Position numbers and translations under genes: made by a program. A stretch of DNA of 64,000 nucleotides from positions 434,001 to 498,000 of the forward strand of contig NZ_CP126161.1 of NCBI RefSeq assembly GCF_030127105.1, written 5' to 3'. The first letter of the stretch is position 1. Every line of letters starts with the position of its first letter. Positions 1 through 8,640 of this stretch are shown piece after piece. The notes beneath the pieces were generated by a model. The model was given only the letters and a program-made list of their open reading frames with translations. It had not been told where the DNA came from and did no database searches. The stretch is from Haloarcula pelagica (lineage in GTDB: Archaea > Halobacteriota > Halobacteria > Halobacteriales > Haloarculaceae).

Positions 1-608
1 ACCGTGTTCTGCCGGCCCAGCACGTCGAACAGGAGCCACCGCGAGAGCGTGTCACTGACCGAGAGCGCGACCTGTGGCGCCGCCGTCGAGTACAGCGCCG
101 CCACGACCGGCGGGAGGAAGATAGCGGTGACGGCGAAGGGGTAGGCGAACAGCACCGTCGTCGCCCGGCCGCCCACTGAGCGCGCACCGACGGCGAGCGC
201 CGCGGAGACGGTCGCGACACCCCCGGCGGCGGCGACGGCCGCCAGTTCGCCGGTCCCGAGATCGAGCTGGAAGCGAGCCAGCGCGGTCAACAGCCCCCAG
301 ACGAGCAGCGAGAGCAAGACGACCCCGAGCACACCCAGGCGGGTCGCGGTGCCGTCGATGCGTCGGGCCTGGTAGCGGACGACGACACCGAACAGTACGA
401 GCGGGTACAGCAGTGCGATGACCGGGACACCCAGTCCCGACCAGAGTCGGTACAGCGCCATCCCGAACTGTGAGTCGGGGGTCCAGGTGCCAAGCACCGT
501 ATCGCCGGCGTCGCGCTGTCGCGGATAGACGAGCTCCATCCACGTCTCGTGTAGCCGCTTCAGGTCGATACGGATCCCCCCGACGACCCCCTGACTGCCG
601 ACGGACAT
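1..608 (-). CDS. Membrane protein, 3' end cut off by window edge
   Basis: An ATG at 608 opens a reading frame that stays open to base 1, giving the first 202 residues. The first ~60 residues are soluble (start MSVGSQGVVGGIRIDLK). At least four or five hydrophobic segments follow, separated by short loops (for example VPVIALLYPLVLFGVVV and GVLGVVLLSLLVWGLL). The layout resembles a permease or other integral membrane component, but I recognise no family motif. It is transcribed leftwards, divergent from nothing in the window and with its own promoter region at 609-640. Function is not assigned; the missing C-terminus may hold the diagnostic part. Confidence 0.8.
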   Translation of the reverse strand, partial: MSVGSQGVVGGIRIDLKRLHETWMELVYPRQRDAGDTVLGTWTPDSQFGMALYRLWSGLGVPVIALLYPLVLFGVVVRYQARRIDGTATRLGVLGVVLLSLLVWGLLTALARFQLDLGTGELAAVAAAGGVATVSAALAVGARSVGGRATTVLFAYPFAVTAIFLPPVVAALYSTAAPQVALSVSDTLSRWLLFDVLGRQNT

Positions 609-692
609 ACGGAGTGGTTTCGCCCCTCTATCGTTAAAGTTTTGAGGCCCATTATCCGTCAGCACAGCGACAGACTGCGGGCGATTCCGGGG

Positions 693-1532
693 TCAGTCCC
701 AGGCGGCCGGGCCGAAGTCGGGATCGATCCGCCGGTCGGTCCGTTCGATCCCGTCGATCCGGTCGATGTCGGCGTCGGTCAGTTCCAGCCCGGTGCTCCC
801 GAGGTTGTCGGTGATGTGCTCCCGGCCCGTCGCCTTCGGGATCGCGGTCACGCCCTTCTCGCGGAGCCATGCGAGGCTGACCTGGGCCTCGCTGGCGTCG
901 TGGGCGTCGGCGATGTCGGCGAGCACGTCGTGGCCGAACACCTCGCCGCGGGCCAGCGGCGAGTACGCCACCAGTTCGTAGCCGTGTTCGTTCGCGTGGG
1001 CCCGCAACTCCTCTTGCTGGAGGAACGGATGCATCTCGACCTGGTTGGCGAAAAGCGGCGCGTCCAGGTGATCCATCGCCGTCTCGACGTGGTGAGGTTC
1101 GAAGTTCGAGACGCCGACACGGTCGATGGCACCCTGTTCGTACAGTTCGTCGAACGCGGCCAGCGTCGATTCGGGGTCGTAGGCGCCCGAGGGCCAGTGG
1201 ACGTACAACAGATCGACGGAGTCGACGCCCAGATCGTCGAGACTGTCCTCGACGGTCGAGAGAACGTCGTCGTGCGCGAGGTTCGAGATCCAGACTTTCG
1301 TCGCGAGGAAAACGTCGTCCCGAGCCACGTCCGCGGCGGCGATCCCGGCGCCGACGGCGTCCTCGTTGCCGTAGGCCTGTGCGGTGTCGACGTGTCGGTA
1401 CCCCACGTCGAGGGCAGTCGTGACGCTGTCGGTACACTGGTCGGGGTCGTCGTTCTGCCAGGTGCCCAGCCCGAGCATCGGCATCCCCTGTGAGCGTACC
1501 ACTGCGTCGGTCGTGTGGTCCTGCCGTGTCAT
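693..1532 (-). CDS. Aldo/keto reductase
   Basis: NAD(P)H-dependent oxidoreductase of the aldo/keto reductase superfamily (TIM barrel, 2,5-diketogluconate-reductase-like subgroup), reducing carbonyl substrates in the cytoplasm. The catalytic tetrad is visible: D49 in RHVDTA, Y54 in AQAYGNE, K79 in FLATKVW and H112 in LLYVHWPSG. At 279 residues it has normal family length. The frame is open well upstream, but the ATG at 1532 (or the one directly before it, 1535) follows the spacing expected for a short leader; the upstream extension has no homologous look. Its neighbours are unrelated, so the physiological substrate cannot be inferred. Confidence 0.93.
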   Translation of the reverse strand: MTRQDHTTDAVVRSQGMPMLGLGTWQNDDPDQCTDSVTTALDVGYRHVDTAQAYGNEDAVGAGIAAADVARDDVFLATKVWISNLAHDDVLSTVEDSLDDLGVDSVDLLYVHWPSGAYDPESTLAAFDELYEQGAIDRVGVSNFEPHHVETAMDHLDAPLFANQVEMHPFLQQEELRAHANEHGYELVAYSPLARGEVFGHDVLADIADAHDASEAQVSLAWLREKGVTAIPKATGREHITDNLGSTGLELTDADIDRIDGIERTDRRIDPDFGPAAWD

Positions 1533-1635
1533 CATCACGGTTATGCATCCAGTGTGAAAAACAGTTGCGAAACCGGGCGCCGGGGGCGACTCGAAACCGA
1601 CATATTCAGGACGGGGTGTGCCTAACCCTCCGGGT

Positions 1636-2298
1636 ATGACAGACGGTAGTGCAGACGTGTCTCGTCGGGCCTTCCTGCAGACGGCCGCGGGGGCGACGGC
1701 GGCGTCGGCCGCTGCAGGAACCGCTGTTGCACAGGAAGAGGGCACCGACAGCGGCGGTGGCGGCGGTGGCGGCGGTCCGCCGGACTTCGGCGGCTACCTC
1801 GACTCCGTCGGGAACTTCAACGGGTCGGTCACCGACGCGACCGGCCAGGACACGGCGACGGTCGAGGTCGGCGTCGAGGCCAACGGCGGCGCCTACGGGT
1901 TCGGCCCGGCGGCGATCCACGTCGACAACGGCGCGACGGTCCAGTGGGAGTGGACCGGCAACGGCGGCGGTCACAACGTCGTCCAGGCCAACGGCGACAC
2001 GCTCGACTCCGGGAGTTCGGTCGCGTCCAGCGGCGTCAACTACGAGCACACCTTCGAGACGGACGGCATCTACAACTACTACTGCTCCCCCCACGAGGGG
2101 CTCCAGATGAAGGGGTCGATCGTGGTCGGGACCGACTATCCGACCCAGAGCAGCGGTGGCGGCGGCTCCTCCGGACCGCCCGAGGTCCCCGGCAGCGCGA
2201 AGATGCTCGGTGTCGCGACCTCGTCCGTACTGGTCGCGACGCTGGGGATGGCGTACTTCTTCATGCGCTACGGCGGGAACTACGAGACGCCCGAGTAG
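1636..2298 (+). CDS. Halocyanin-like blue copper protein
   Basis: Small plastocyanin-like electron carrier acting outside the membrane. It has a Tat signal (SRRAFLQTAAGA, residues 9-20), a Gly-rich linker, a cupredoxin domain (~75-165) and a C-terminal transmembrane segment (~195-215), so it is probably anchored at both ends or at the C-terminus after Tat export. The type I copper ligands are present: H113 in GGGHNVV, then C150, H153 and M158 in YYCSPHEGLQMKG. It would shuttle electrons in the respiratory chain. The start at 1636 is preferred because it places the twin-arginine motif near the N-terminus; a TATA-like acatattcag lies ~30 nt upstream. Confidence 0.95.
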   Translation: MTDGSADVSRRAFLQTAAGATAASAAAGTAVAQEEGTDSGGGGGGGGPPDFGGYLDSVGNFNGSVTDATGQDTATVEVGVEANGGAYGFGPAAIHVDNGATVQWEWTGNGGGHNVVQANGDTLDSGSSVASSGVNYEHTFETDGIYNYYCSPHEGLQMKGSIVVGTDYPTQSSGGGGSSGPPEVPGSAKMLGVATSSVLVATLGMAYFFMRYGGNYETPE

Positions 2299-2299
2299 T

Positions 2300-2830
2300 C
2301 TACACGGAACTCGGTCCGGTTCGGATCTCCAGGTCCACGTCCCGGCGCTGTCCTTCGATGTCCGCGACGACGCGCTCGACGATCCGCTGTGCTTCTTTCT
2401 TGATGAGCGGTTTCACCTTCTCGATGACCCACTCCATCGACACCAGTCGGGGGAGATCGACGGCGTCCGAAGACGCCGAGTCCGGGTCGAACGTGATCCG
2501 GAGGACGACGCGTGCGGCGTCGTCGATGTCCGCGGGCACGTCGTCGGGATCGGGGTCGACGGCCCAGTAGCCCGACGCGTCGATGTCTTTGACGATCTGC
2601 CAGTCGATACGGGTCGGTCGCTCGACGGCGGTCACCTCCGAACGGGCGGTGTAGGAGAGCTTCCACCAGGAGAACACGAGATCGTATCGCGTGCCCGGAG
2701 TCCCGTCGCCGTCCTGTTCGACGCGGTCGATGTACTCGGAGTACCGCGCGTAGCCCGGGAAATCCAGGAGGAACTCGTAGATCTCCTCCGCCGGCACGTA
2801 GACGACCGTGCTGACCTCGACTTCGTCCAC
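2300..2830 (-). CDS. SRPBCC (START-like) family protein
   Basis: 176-residue protein of the SRPBCC/polyketide-cyclase superfamily, the helix-grip fold that holds hydrophobic ligands. It shows the typical opening (VYVPAEEIYEFLLDFPGYAR), a central strand region and a long C-terminal helix (SMEWVIEKVKPLIKKEA). The family includes CoxG-like and ubiquinone-chaperone-like proteins, but nothing here defines the ligand. It converges on the halocyanin gene with a single base between the two stop codons. The start is a GTG at 2830, with tttacgaac as a possible TATA element about 30 nt upstream. Confidence 0.88.
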   Translation of the reverse strand: MDEVEVSTVVYVPAEEIYEFLLDFPGYARYSEYIDRVEQDGDGTPGTRYDLVFSWWKLSYTARSEVTAVERPTRIDWQIVKDIDASGYWAVDPDPDDVPADIDDAARVVLRITFDPDSASSDAVDLPRLVSMEWVIEKVKPLIKKEAQRIVERVVADIEGQRRDVDLEIRTGPSSV

Positions 2831-2962
2831 ACCTCATACAGCGGGGGTCGCGTTCGTAAACCTTCGGGGCGAGCCGGTCGGGCAGCAATTGCCGATAGAT
2901 GCCCGTAGGGCATAAAATAGAACAGCAAATATTATCATGCTGTATCCGATAGGGACGGTATC

Positions 2963-3256
2963 ATGAGTGCACCAGACGCGGCACAGCCGGAGGTCGCCGA
3001 GGAGACCGAACAGACGGGCTGGGACGCCGTCCACGAACTCCCGCCGAGCGCGAAGCTCGTCGCGAAAGTCCTGGAGTACAACGGAACGCTGACCCAGAGC
3101 CAACTCGCCGAGGAGACGATGCTGCCACCGCGAACCGTCAGATACGCCCTCAATCGGCTCGAAGAGGCCGACGTGGTTCACTCGCGGTTCTCGTTCTCGG
3201 ACGCGCGAAAGCGCATCTACGCGCTCGCGGTCGAGTCGGCGGATGGACAACGTTGA
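2963..3256 (+). CDS. Small winged-helix (MarR/TrmB-like) protein
   Basis: 97 residues with one winged helix-turn-helix: SAKLVAKVLEYNGTLTQSQL, then AEETMLPPRTVRYALNRLEE as the recognition helix, and a wing near DARKRIYAL. The first ~25 residues are acidic and probably disordered. Haloarchaeal genes of this size are annotated as MarR- or TrmB-like transcription regulators. It lies 26 nt ahead of cetZ on the same strand, so the two are likely co-transcribed. A TATA-like stretch (cataaaatagaa) sits about 40 nt upstream. Targets are unknown; regulation of the neighbouring tubulin gene is only a possibility. Confidence 0.85.
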   Translation: MSAPDAAQPEVAEETEQTGWDAVHELPPSAKLVAKVLEYNGTLTQSQLAEETMLPPRTVRYALNRLEEADVVHSRFSFSDARKRIYALAVESADGQR

Positions 3257-3282
3257 TTAGTTGGCCTGCCGACTGATCCGGT

Positions 3283-4356
3283 ATGAGAGTCGCCCTGATA
3301 GGCGTCGGCCAGGCTGGCGGGAAACTCAGCCAGGCCCTCGCCGAATTCGACCACCAGATGGGGTTCGACGCCGTCTCCGGCGCGCTCGCGGTCAACACCG
3401 CGCGTGCCGACCTCCAGAACCTCGACATCGACACGATGCTGATCGGCCAGGACCGCGTGAAAGGCCACGGCGTCGGCGGTGACAACGAACTCGGCGCACA
3501 GATCATGCAAGAGAACGCGACCGAGGTCATGGACGACCTCGGCGGCCGTCTGACCACCGAGGCCGAAGCCATCTTCATCGTCGCCGGGCTCGGCGGCGGT
3601 ACCGGCTCGGGCGGCGCGCCGATGCTAGCCCGGGAACTCAAGCGCATCTACGACATCCCCGTCTACGTCCTCGGTATCCTCCCCGGCCGGGACGAAGGCG
3701 GCCTCTACCAGGCCAACGCCGGCCGCTCGCTGAAGACCGCCGTCCGCGAGGCCGACTCCCTCCTCCTCGTGGACAACGACGCCTGGCGGGCCAGTGGCGA
3801 CAGCGTCGCCGCGGGGTACGAACGCATCAACGACGCCATCGCACAGCGGGTCGGAATCCTCCTCGCTGCGGGCGAGGCCGTCGAGGGCGTCGGCGAGAGC
3901 GTCGTCGACTCCTCGGAGATCATCAACACGCTCCGCGGCGGCGGCATCTCGGCGCTCGGTTACGCCAGCGCCCCGGCCAGCGAGGACACGACCGAGAACG
4001 TCAACACGATCACCAGCGCCACCCGCTCGGCGCTGCTGACGAGCATGAGTCTGCCCGACGCCGTCTCGGCCGAGTCGGCGCTGCTCGTGATCGCCGGCGA
4101 CCCCGAACGGCTGACCAGGAAAGGGGTCGAGCGGGCCCGCCGCTGGGTCGAAGGCGAGACCGGGAGCATGGAGGTCCGGGGCGGTGACTTCCCGATGGAC
4201 TCCGAGAAGATCGCTGCGCTCGTCTTGCTGTCGGGCGTCGAGCGCTCCAGCCGCGTCGACGAGTTCATGGAACGAGCCAGCGAGGCCGCATCCACGGAGT
4301 CAAACACCACCGATGTCGAGGAGTACGCGTCCGACGACCTCGACAGTCTGCTGTAG
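3283..4356 (+). CDS. cetZ: CetZ-type tubulin/FtsZ family GTPase
   Basis: 357-residue cytoskeletal GTPase of the archaeal CetZ branch, between FtsZ and tubulin. The N-terminus has the nucleotide-binding start GVGQAGGKLSQAL; the tubulin signature GLGGGTGSGG lies near residue 105, followed by the PVYVLGILPGRDEGG region typical of CetZ. The C-terminus is acidic (DVEEYASDDLDSLL). CetZ proteins form polymers that affect cell shape and motility in haloarchaea; which paralogue this is (CetZ1, CetZ2 or other) is not decided here. It follows a small winged-helix gene by 26 nt and converges on radB. Confidence 0.93.
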   Translation: MRVALIGVGQAGGKLSQALAEFDHQMGFDAVSGALAVNTARADLQNLDIDTMLIGQDRVKGHGVGGDNELGAQIMQENATEVMDDLGGRLTTEAEAIFIVAGLGGGTGSGGAPMLARELKRIYDIPVYVLGILPGRDEGGLYQANAGRSLKTAVREADSLLLVDNDAWRASGDSVAAGYERINDAIAQRVGILLAAGEAVEGVGESVVDSSEIINTLRGGGISALGYASAPASEDTTENVNTITSATRSALLTSMSLPDAVSAESALLVIAGDPERLTRKGVERARRWVEGETGSMEVRGGDFPMDSEKIAALVLLSGVERSSRVDEFMERASEAASTESNTTDVEEYASDDLDSLL

Positions 4357-4373
4357 CGACGCGACGGCCCGAC

Positions 4374-5090
4374 CTACCGCAGTGTCTCCGCGCTCGCGTC
4401 GTCGGTCCCGACCAGTCCCGCGTCCGTGATGCGGAACTGCGCCGTCTCGCCGGCGGGCTTCGCGCGGTGTTTCTCCAGGGTCGCTCGGCGGTTCCCACCA
4501 CGGAACCGTTCGAGTCGGACGATTGCGCCCGACCAGTGGTTCAGCGTGTGGCCTCCGAGCGCCGTCGAGCGGTCGCTGTCGGGGTCGGTGAACACCTGGT
4601 TGGTAAAGAGCACCGCCAGGTCGTGTTTGCGGGCCAACGAGAGCAGATGCGTGATCTGGCGGGCCACGTCGCGCAACGCTTCGCCGCCATCGGCGTCGTC
4701 CCGGCGGAGCCGGTAGAACCCCGTCGCGCTGTCGAGGACGATCAGTTCGACCTCGTCGGCGAACTCGGCGGCGTCCTGGACTGCTTCGCTCTGCTCGTCG
4801 TAGTCGAGCGCCTCGGAGACGATCAGTCGCCCGGCCAGGTCGTCGACGGTCTGGTCGGTGCCGTCGGTGCGTCCGGCGGCGATCTGTTCCATGCGGTCTG
4901 CGGAGAGTCCCTCGGTGTCGATGTACAGCGCGACGCCACCACTCGCCGCGACCTCCAGCGCCGCCGACAGCCCCAGGTTCGTCTTTCCGGCGGCCGACGG
5001 GCCGTACACCTGTGTAACGGCACCCCGCTCTACCCCCCCGTCCAGTAGCTCGTCGACCGGCTCGCACCCGGTCGAGACGTGGTCACTCAC
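4374..5090 (-). CDS. radB: DNA repair and recombination protein RadB
   Basis: RecA-fold ATPase, the archaeal RadA paralogue that assists recombinational repair as a mediator. Walker A GPSAAGKT is near residue 31 and Walker B-like LIVLDSATGFY near 115. There is no N-terminal helix-hairpin-helix domain, as expected for RadB. The GTG at 5090 (VSDHVSTGCEPVDELLDGG) matches the usual RadB start; an upstream TTG at 5129 would add 13 residues unlike the family and would place the tttttaccc promoter-like run inside the gene. With the GTG start it has 238-239 residues. It converges on cetZ. Confidence 0.93.
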   Translation of the reverse strand: MSDHVSTGCEPVDELLDGGVERGAVTQVYGPSAAGKTNLGLSAALEVAASGGVALYIDTEGLSADRMEQIAAGRTDGTDQTVDDLAGRLIVSEALDYDEQSEAVQDAAEFADEVELIVLDSATGFYRLRRDDADGGEALRDVARQITHLLSLARKHDLAVLFTNQVFTDPDSDRSTALGGHTLNHWSGAIVRLERFRGGNRRATLEKHRAKPAGETAQFRITDAGLVGTDDASAETLR

Positions 5091-5132
5091 GGACGGAGGT
5101 TGGTCGGCCCCGGGTAAAAACGCTCGCAACGC

Positions 5133-5972
5133 TCAGTCCCGCCGGGGGAGGAAGCGATCGATCGTCGTCAGGACGGTCTCGGGGTCGTCAATCTGGTCGC
5201 GTGCGAACCGTGCGTCGAGGTCCCAGTGCCTGTGGAGCACGATGGCCTCGTCGGTGCTGCTGTAGCCGTCGAAGCGATCCCAGGTGGCGACCGTCTTCCC
5301 GAACGGGATCGATCGCACGATGCCGGCGTCGCTGAGGGAGTAGGTGTGTGCCTGGGTTCTGTTGAACGGCATCGTCGCGGCCGGGAGCAGGAACTGACCG
5401 ATCGACCAGAGCCACGTGTCGTGCTCGAACCAGAACGCTGCAGCCATGCTCGCACAGCCGGTGGCAAACACCGGGAGGAGGGCCAGTACCAGTCGGTTGC
5501 GCGCCCGGTCGGGCCACCCGGCAGTAAACGACTCGTACTCGGTCGTGCCGGCCAGCACCACGTCGGTGTACCGCGACCGTGCGGCGAACGCCATCGCCGG
5601 ACCCGGAACGACAGCGGCGAGCAGTCCGAAGAAGAACGCGACGAGCGCGAGCACGCCGAACGCCGGCGCCGCCAAGATCGCGGCGATCCCGAATCCCCCA
5701 GCCAGGAGCGCCGGGAACCATCGAGCACGGGATCGCCCGAGCGCGACCGCGAGACCCGGCCGGCGCCAGGTCCCCAGCCATCCCAGGCCGGTGACGACCG
5801 CGACTGTCAGGAGCGACACCACGTAGAGGACGGCATCGTCGCCGAGACCGAGCCAGAGCGCCGTCGCCGCGACGACCGGCCCGACGGCCAGTAACGCGAG
5901 ATACAGGCCCAGAACCAGGGCGAACGTGCTGTCGGTGTCCCGATCGGCCCGCTCGCCGGCGATGGTCGACAT
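5133..5972 (-). CDS. Uncharacterized membrane protein
   Basis: 279 residues starting at ATG 5972. After a short polar N-terminus there are about six hydrophobic segments in two blocks: residues ~15-120 (LVLGLYLALLAVGPVVAATA and others) and ~165-215 around LVLALLPVFATGCASMAAAF. The C-terminal ~75 residues are soluble and include NRTQAHTYSLSDAGIVRSIPFG, which has the look of a small PH-like or substrate-sensing domain, though this is only an impression. It is upstream of radB on the same strand with ~40 nt between them. No function is assigned. Confidence 0.85.
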   Translation of the reverse strand: MSTIAGERADRDTDSTFALVLGLYLALLAVGPVVAATALWLGLGDDAVLYVVSLLTVAVVTGLGWLGTWRRPGLAVALGRSRARWFPALLAGGFGIAAILAAPAFGVLALVAFFFGLLAAVVPGPAMAFAARSRYTDVVLAGTTEYESFTAGWPDRARNRLVLALLPVFATGCASMAAAFWFEHDTWLWSIGQFLLPAATMPFNRTQAHTYSLSDAGIVRSIPFGKTVATWDRFDGYSSTDEAIVLHRHWDLDARFARDQIDDPETVLTTIDRFLPRRD

Positions 5973-6062
5973 GCTCGGGAACCACTCACGAGAGAGATAA
6001 AAGTCGGTCGCCCTGTCGCGACGCGCCGGCACGCGTAAGTGGGTTCCCGGGTAACTACGGTC

Positions 6063-6797
6063 GTGATCGTCGTCGCGACCGAGGACTTCGAAGTGTACCA
6101 CGGCGTCGTCAACGAGCTCCGCGACCGTGGGACGGAGTTTACGACTATCGAACCCGGCGAGGAGTGGCCCGCCGACACGTCGATCGTCGTCGTCGCGGCC
6201 GGCGAGCACGTCGAGATCCCCGACGGCGTTCCGGTGGTCCAGGCCGATCCCGAGGCGCCGCGTCGGGCGATCGAGGAGGTGATGGCGACACTCCGGGGCG
6301 AGGGCGGGCGGACCGTCGTCGGGATCGACCCCGGGGAGCGGCCCGGCATCGCCGTCCTCCACGGCGAGACGGTCGTCGCGGCGTTCCAGGTCCCCGCCGC
6401 GGAGGCCCCGGCAGTGGTCGCCCAGGAGGTCACAGACGCCGTCGAGCCCGTGGTCCGGATCGGTGACGGCGCCCGCCTCGTGGGCTCGCGGTTGATCGAC
6501 GACATCGAGGACGTGCCGATCGAACTCGTCGACGAGACGGGGACGACGCCGTATCTCGGCACCGGCGCCCGCGGGATGGGCGACGTGTTGGCGGCGGTCA
6601 ACATCGCCCGCCTGGAGGGCGAAGAGATACAGAGCCGCGACATCGATCCGACCGCGGGCGAACTCCAGCGTATCAAGGACCGCTCGCGCGAGGAGAGCGA
6701 CACTAACCGCGCGATCGGCGACTCGCTCGCGCGGCGGGTCGCCGCCGGCGACCTGACTATCGACGAGGCGCTGGCGAAACACCGCGAGGACGCCTGA
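6063..6797 (+). CDS. RuvC/YqgF-fold protein, uncharacterized
   Basis: About 244 residues. The N-terminal ~80 residues form an alternating alpha/beta domain (VIVVATEDFEVYHGVVNELR). A second domain opens with VVGIDPGERPGIAVLHGETV near residue 93, the beta-strand/Asp pattern of the RNase H-like fold seen in RuvC and YqgF. The last ~50 residues are charged and helical (DRSREESDTNRAIGDSLARR). A nuclease or Holliday-junction role would follow from the fold, but the remaining acidic residues cannot be verified by eye. The GTG at 6063 is preferred over the in-frame GTG at 6039, since the latter adds only MGSRVTTV. It converges on larC with adjoining stops. Confidence 0.8.
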   Translation: MIVVATEDFEVYHGVVNELRDRGTEFTTIEPGEEWPADTSIVVVAAGEHVEIPDGVPVVQADPEAPRRAIEEVMATLRGEGGRTVVGIDPGERPGIAVLHGETVVAAFQVPAAEAPAVVAQEVTDAVEPVVRIGDGARLVGSRLIDDIEDVPIELVDETGTTPYLGTGARGMGDVLAAVNIARLEGEEIQSRDIDPTAGELQRIKDRSREESDTNRAIGDSLARRVAAGDLTIDEALAKHREDA

Positions 6798-8063
6798 CTA
6801 CGCCTCGGCGGCGCGTTCGGCGCGGTCCAGCACCGCCCGGACCGACAGCCCGGTCGCCTCGGCGACGGCGACGGCGTCGTCGAACTCCGCGCTCACGTCG
6901 TAGACCGTGCCGTCGCTGTCGCTGGCGACCTTCACGTCGACGGCGTACTCCTCGCCCTCGACCGTGACCGTCGCGGTGACGATCTCCCTGTCGGCCACCC
7001 AGCGGTGGCCGGCACCGTGTTCACGGACCCCCAGTGTCCCGGTCGCCTCGGCGAGACGCCGGGCGACTCGCTGGGCGTCGTCGGGCTTGCAGATCACCTT
7101 CACGAGGTGGCCGGGACGGGATTTCTTCATCGTCGCCGGGAGGATCGACACGTCCCGGGCGCCGACTTCGGCCAGCGACCGCTGGAGGTCTCCGAGCACT
7201 TCCGGGGCCACGTCGTCGACGTTCGTCTCCAAGACGGTGATCTCGTCACGGCGGAGCCGTCCCTCGTCCGCACCGACGGTCGCTCGGAGGACGTTGGGAC
7301 GGTCGGCGAGATCGCGACCGCCCGCCCCGTAGCCCGACGCTTCGACCCGCACGGCGGGCAGCGACGGGACGCCCTCGGCGACGTGTGCGAGGATGGCCGC
7401 ACCGGTCGGCGTCAGGAGTTCCGCGTCGACGGGGCCGCCCTGGAGCGACCAGTCGGCACGCTCGGCGATCTCGACGACCGCCGGCGTCGGCACGGGGTAG
7501 GTGCCGTGGCTCATCTCGACGGTGCCGCCGCCGGCCGACACCGGCGTCGTCACGACCCGCTCGACATCGAGGTCGTCGAGGAGCAGACAACTCCCCACCA
7601 CGTCGGCGATGGCGTCGTCGGCGCCGACCTCGTGGAAGTGCGTCTCGGCCAGGTCGGTGCCGTGGACGGCTGCCTCGGCCTCGCCGAGGATCTCGAAGAT
7701 CGCGAGCGCGTCCGCCTCGACGGCCGACGGGAGTCCCATCCCCTCGACGATGTCGACGACTTCCCGGTAACTCCGGTGTGGTCCGTGGCCCTCGGCGTGG
7801 GGGCGACTGTCTCCGCTGTGGTGCCCGTGGTCACCGTCGTGACCCTGGTCGGTGTCGTGGTGCTCGTCGTCGCCGTCGGTCCGAAGCACGTCGACCCTGG
7901 TCGCGCTGACGCCCGCGCGATCGACCGTCGAGACGGCGTACCCGATGTCCAGCGTGGACTCGACCGAGTCGAGCACCGACCGGTCGGCACCGGCCGCAAG
8001 CAGGGCGCCAAGCAGCATGTCGCCGGCGGCGCCGGTCCGGCCGTCGAAAGCGAGTGTTCGCAT
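6798..8063 (-). CDS. larC: Nickel-insertion protein LarC (NPN cofactor nickel chelatase)
   Basis: 421 residues with the LarC start MRTLAFDGRTGAAGDMLLGALLAAG. LarC inserts nickel into pyridinium-3,5-bisthiocarboxylate mononucleotide to give the pincer cofactor of LarA-type racemases and epimerases. Residues ~66-97 are a His/Asp-rich loop (DEHHDTDQGHDGDHGHH) suited to metal binding and typical of the family, though often shorter. Conserved ETNVDDVAPEVLG and MKKSRPGHLVKVICKP follow. No larA, larB or larE lies next to it in this window. The C-terminal stop adjoins that of the convergent RuvC-fold gene. Confidence 0.93.
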   Translation of the reverse strand: MRTLAFDGRTGAAGDMLLGALLAAGADRSVLDSVESTLDIGYAVSTVDRAGVSATRVDVLRTDGDDEHHDTDQGHDGDHGHHSGDSRPHAEGHGPHRSYREVVDIVEGMGLPSAVEADALAIFEILGEAEAAVHGTDLAETHFHEVGADDAIADVVGSCLLLDDLDVERVVTTPVSAGGGTVEMSHGTYPVPTPAVVEIAERADWSLQGGPVDAELLTPTGAAILAHVAEGVPSLPAVRVEASGYGAGGRDLADRPNVLRATVGADEGRLRRDEITVLETNVDDVAPEVLGDLQRSLAEVGARDVSILPATMKKSRPGHLVKVICKPDDAQRVARRLAEATGTLGVREHGAGHRWVADREIVTATVTVEGEEYAVDVKVASDSDGTVYDVSAEFDDAVAVAEATGLSVRAVLDRAERAAEA

Positions 8064-8095
8064 ACCCAGACGTGGCTCCGGGCCGTAAAAAGCCC

Positions 8096-8512
8096 TCAGG
8101 AACGCCGGACGATATGCACGTCGTAGGTGTCGCCGGCCGCGGCCTCTCCGATGGGGACAACGATGTCGTCGGCGTCGTCGCTGCCGAGGAAGACGACAGT
8201 CGCATCAACGTCGCGGGCGACCCGTTTCACCATCTCGGAGAGTTCGCTGGCCGACTGGGCGCTCGCGTCCTCGTAGCGCAGTTCGGCGTCGTCGGTCGTC
8301 TCCTCGATCTTCCGGCGGAGGTCGCTGGCGGCGTTCTCGACGGCGAAGTCCTCGTGTGGGTCGACCCGTCGACGGCGCTCGGCGTAGTCCGCCCCGGTCG
8401 GGACGAAACTGACCGCGACGACATCGGTGTCCATGGCGGCGGCGTAGGTGACTGCGCGGTCGAGTGCTGCCTCTGCGAGCGGCGATCCGTCGAAGGGGAC
8501 GAGAAAGACCAT
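8096..8512 (-). CDS. Universal stress protein (UspA) family
   Basis: 138-residue single-domain UspA protein: MVFLVPFDGSPLAEAALDRA at the N-terminus, a variable middle, and VFLGSDDADDIVVPIGEAAA where the ATP-binding GxxG-x9-GS motif would lie. The glycine pattern here is loose, so ATP binding is uncertain. Usually a cytoplasmic stress-linked protein. The ATG at 8512 is chosen; an upstream in-frame ATG at 8545 adds 11 residues without family resemblance. It lies upstream of larC on the same strand with 32 nt between them. Confidence 0.88.
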   Translation of the reverse strand: MVFLVPFDGSPLAEAALDRAVTYAAAMDTDVVAVSFVPTGADYAERRRRVDPHEDFAVENAASDLRRKIEETTDDAELRYEDASAQSASELSEMVKRVARDVDATVVFLGSDDADDIVVPIGEAAAGDTYDVHIVRRS

Positions 8513-8640
8513 ACCTGCGGTATCGCATCCAGCCTTATCAATCACGGCGGTGGCGGCAGCCGTCGGTGGCTTTCGGAGGGTATGCGGGTCGATGGCACGC
8601 CATCGGAACCGACATCACGGTCGGCCGAGGAGCGGAGCGT

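Noticed and set aside
5133-6782. A 549-codon frame extending the membrane protein far upstream
   Set aside because: The extension is the antisense of the RuvC-fold gene and the family-like start is the ATG at 5972.
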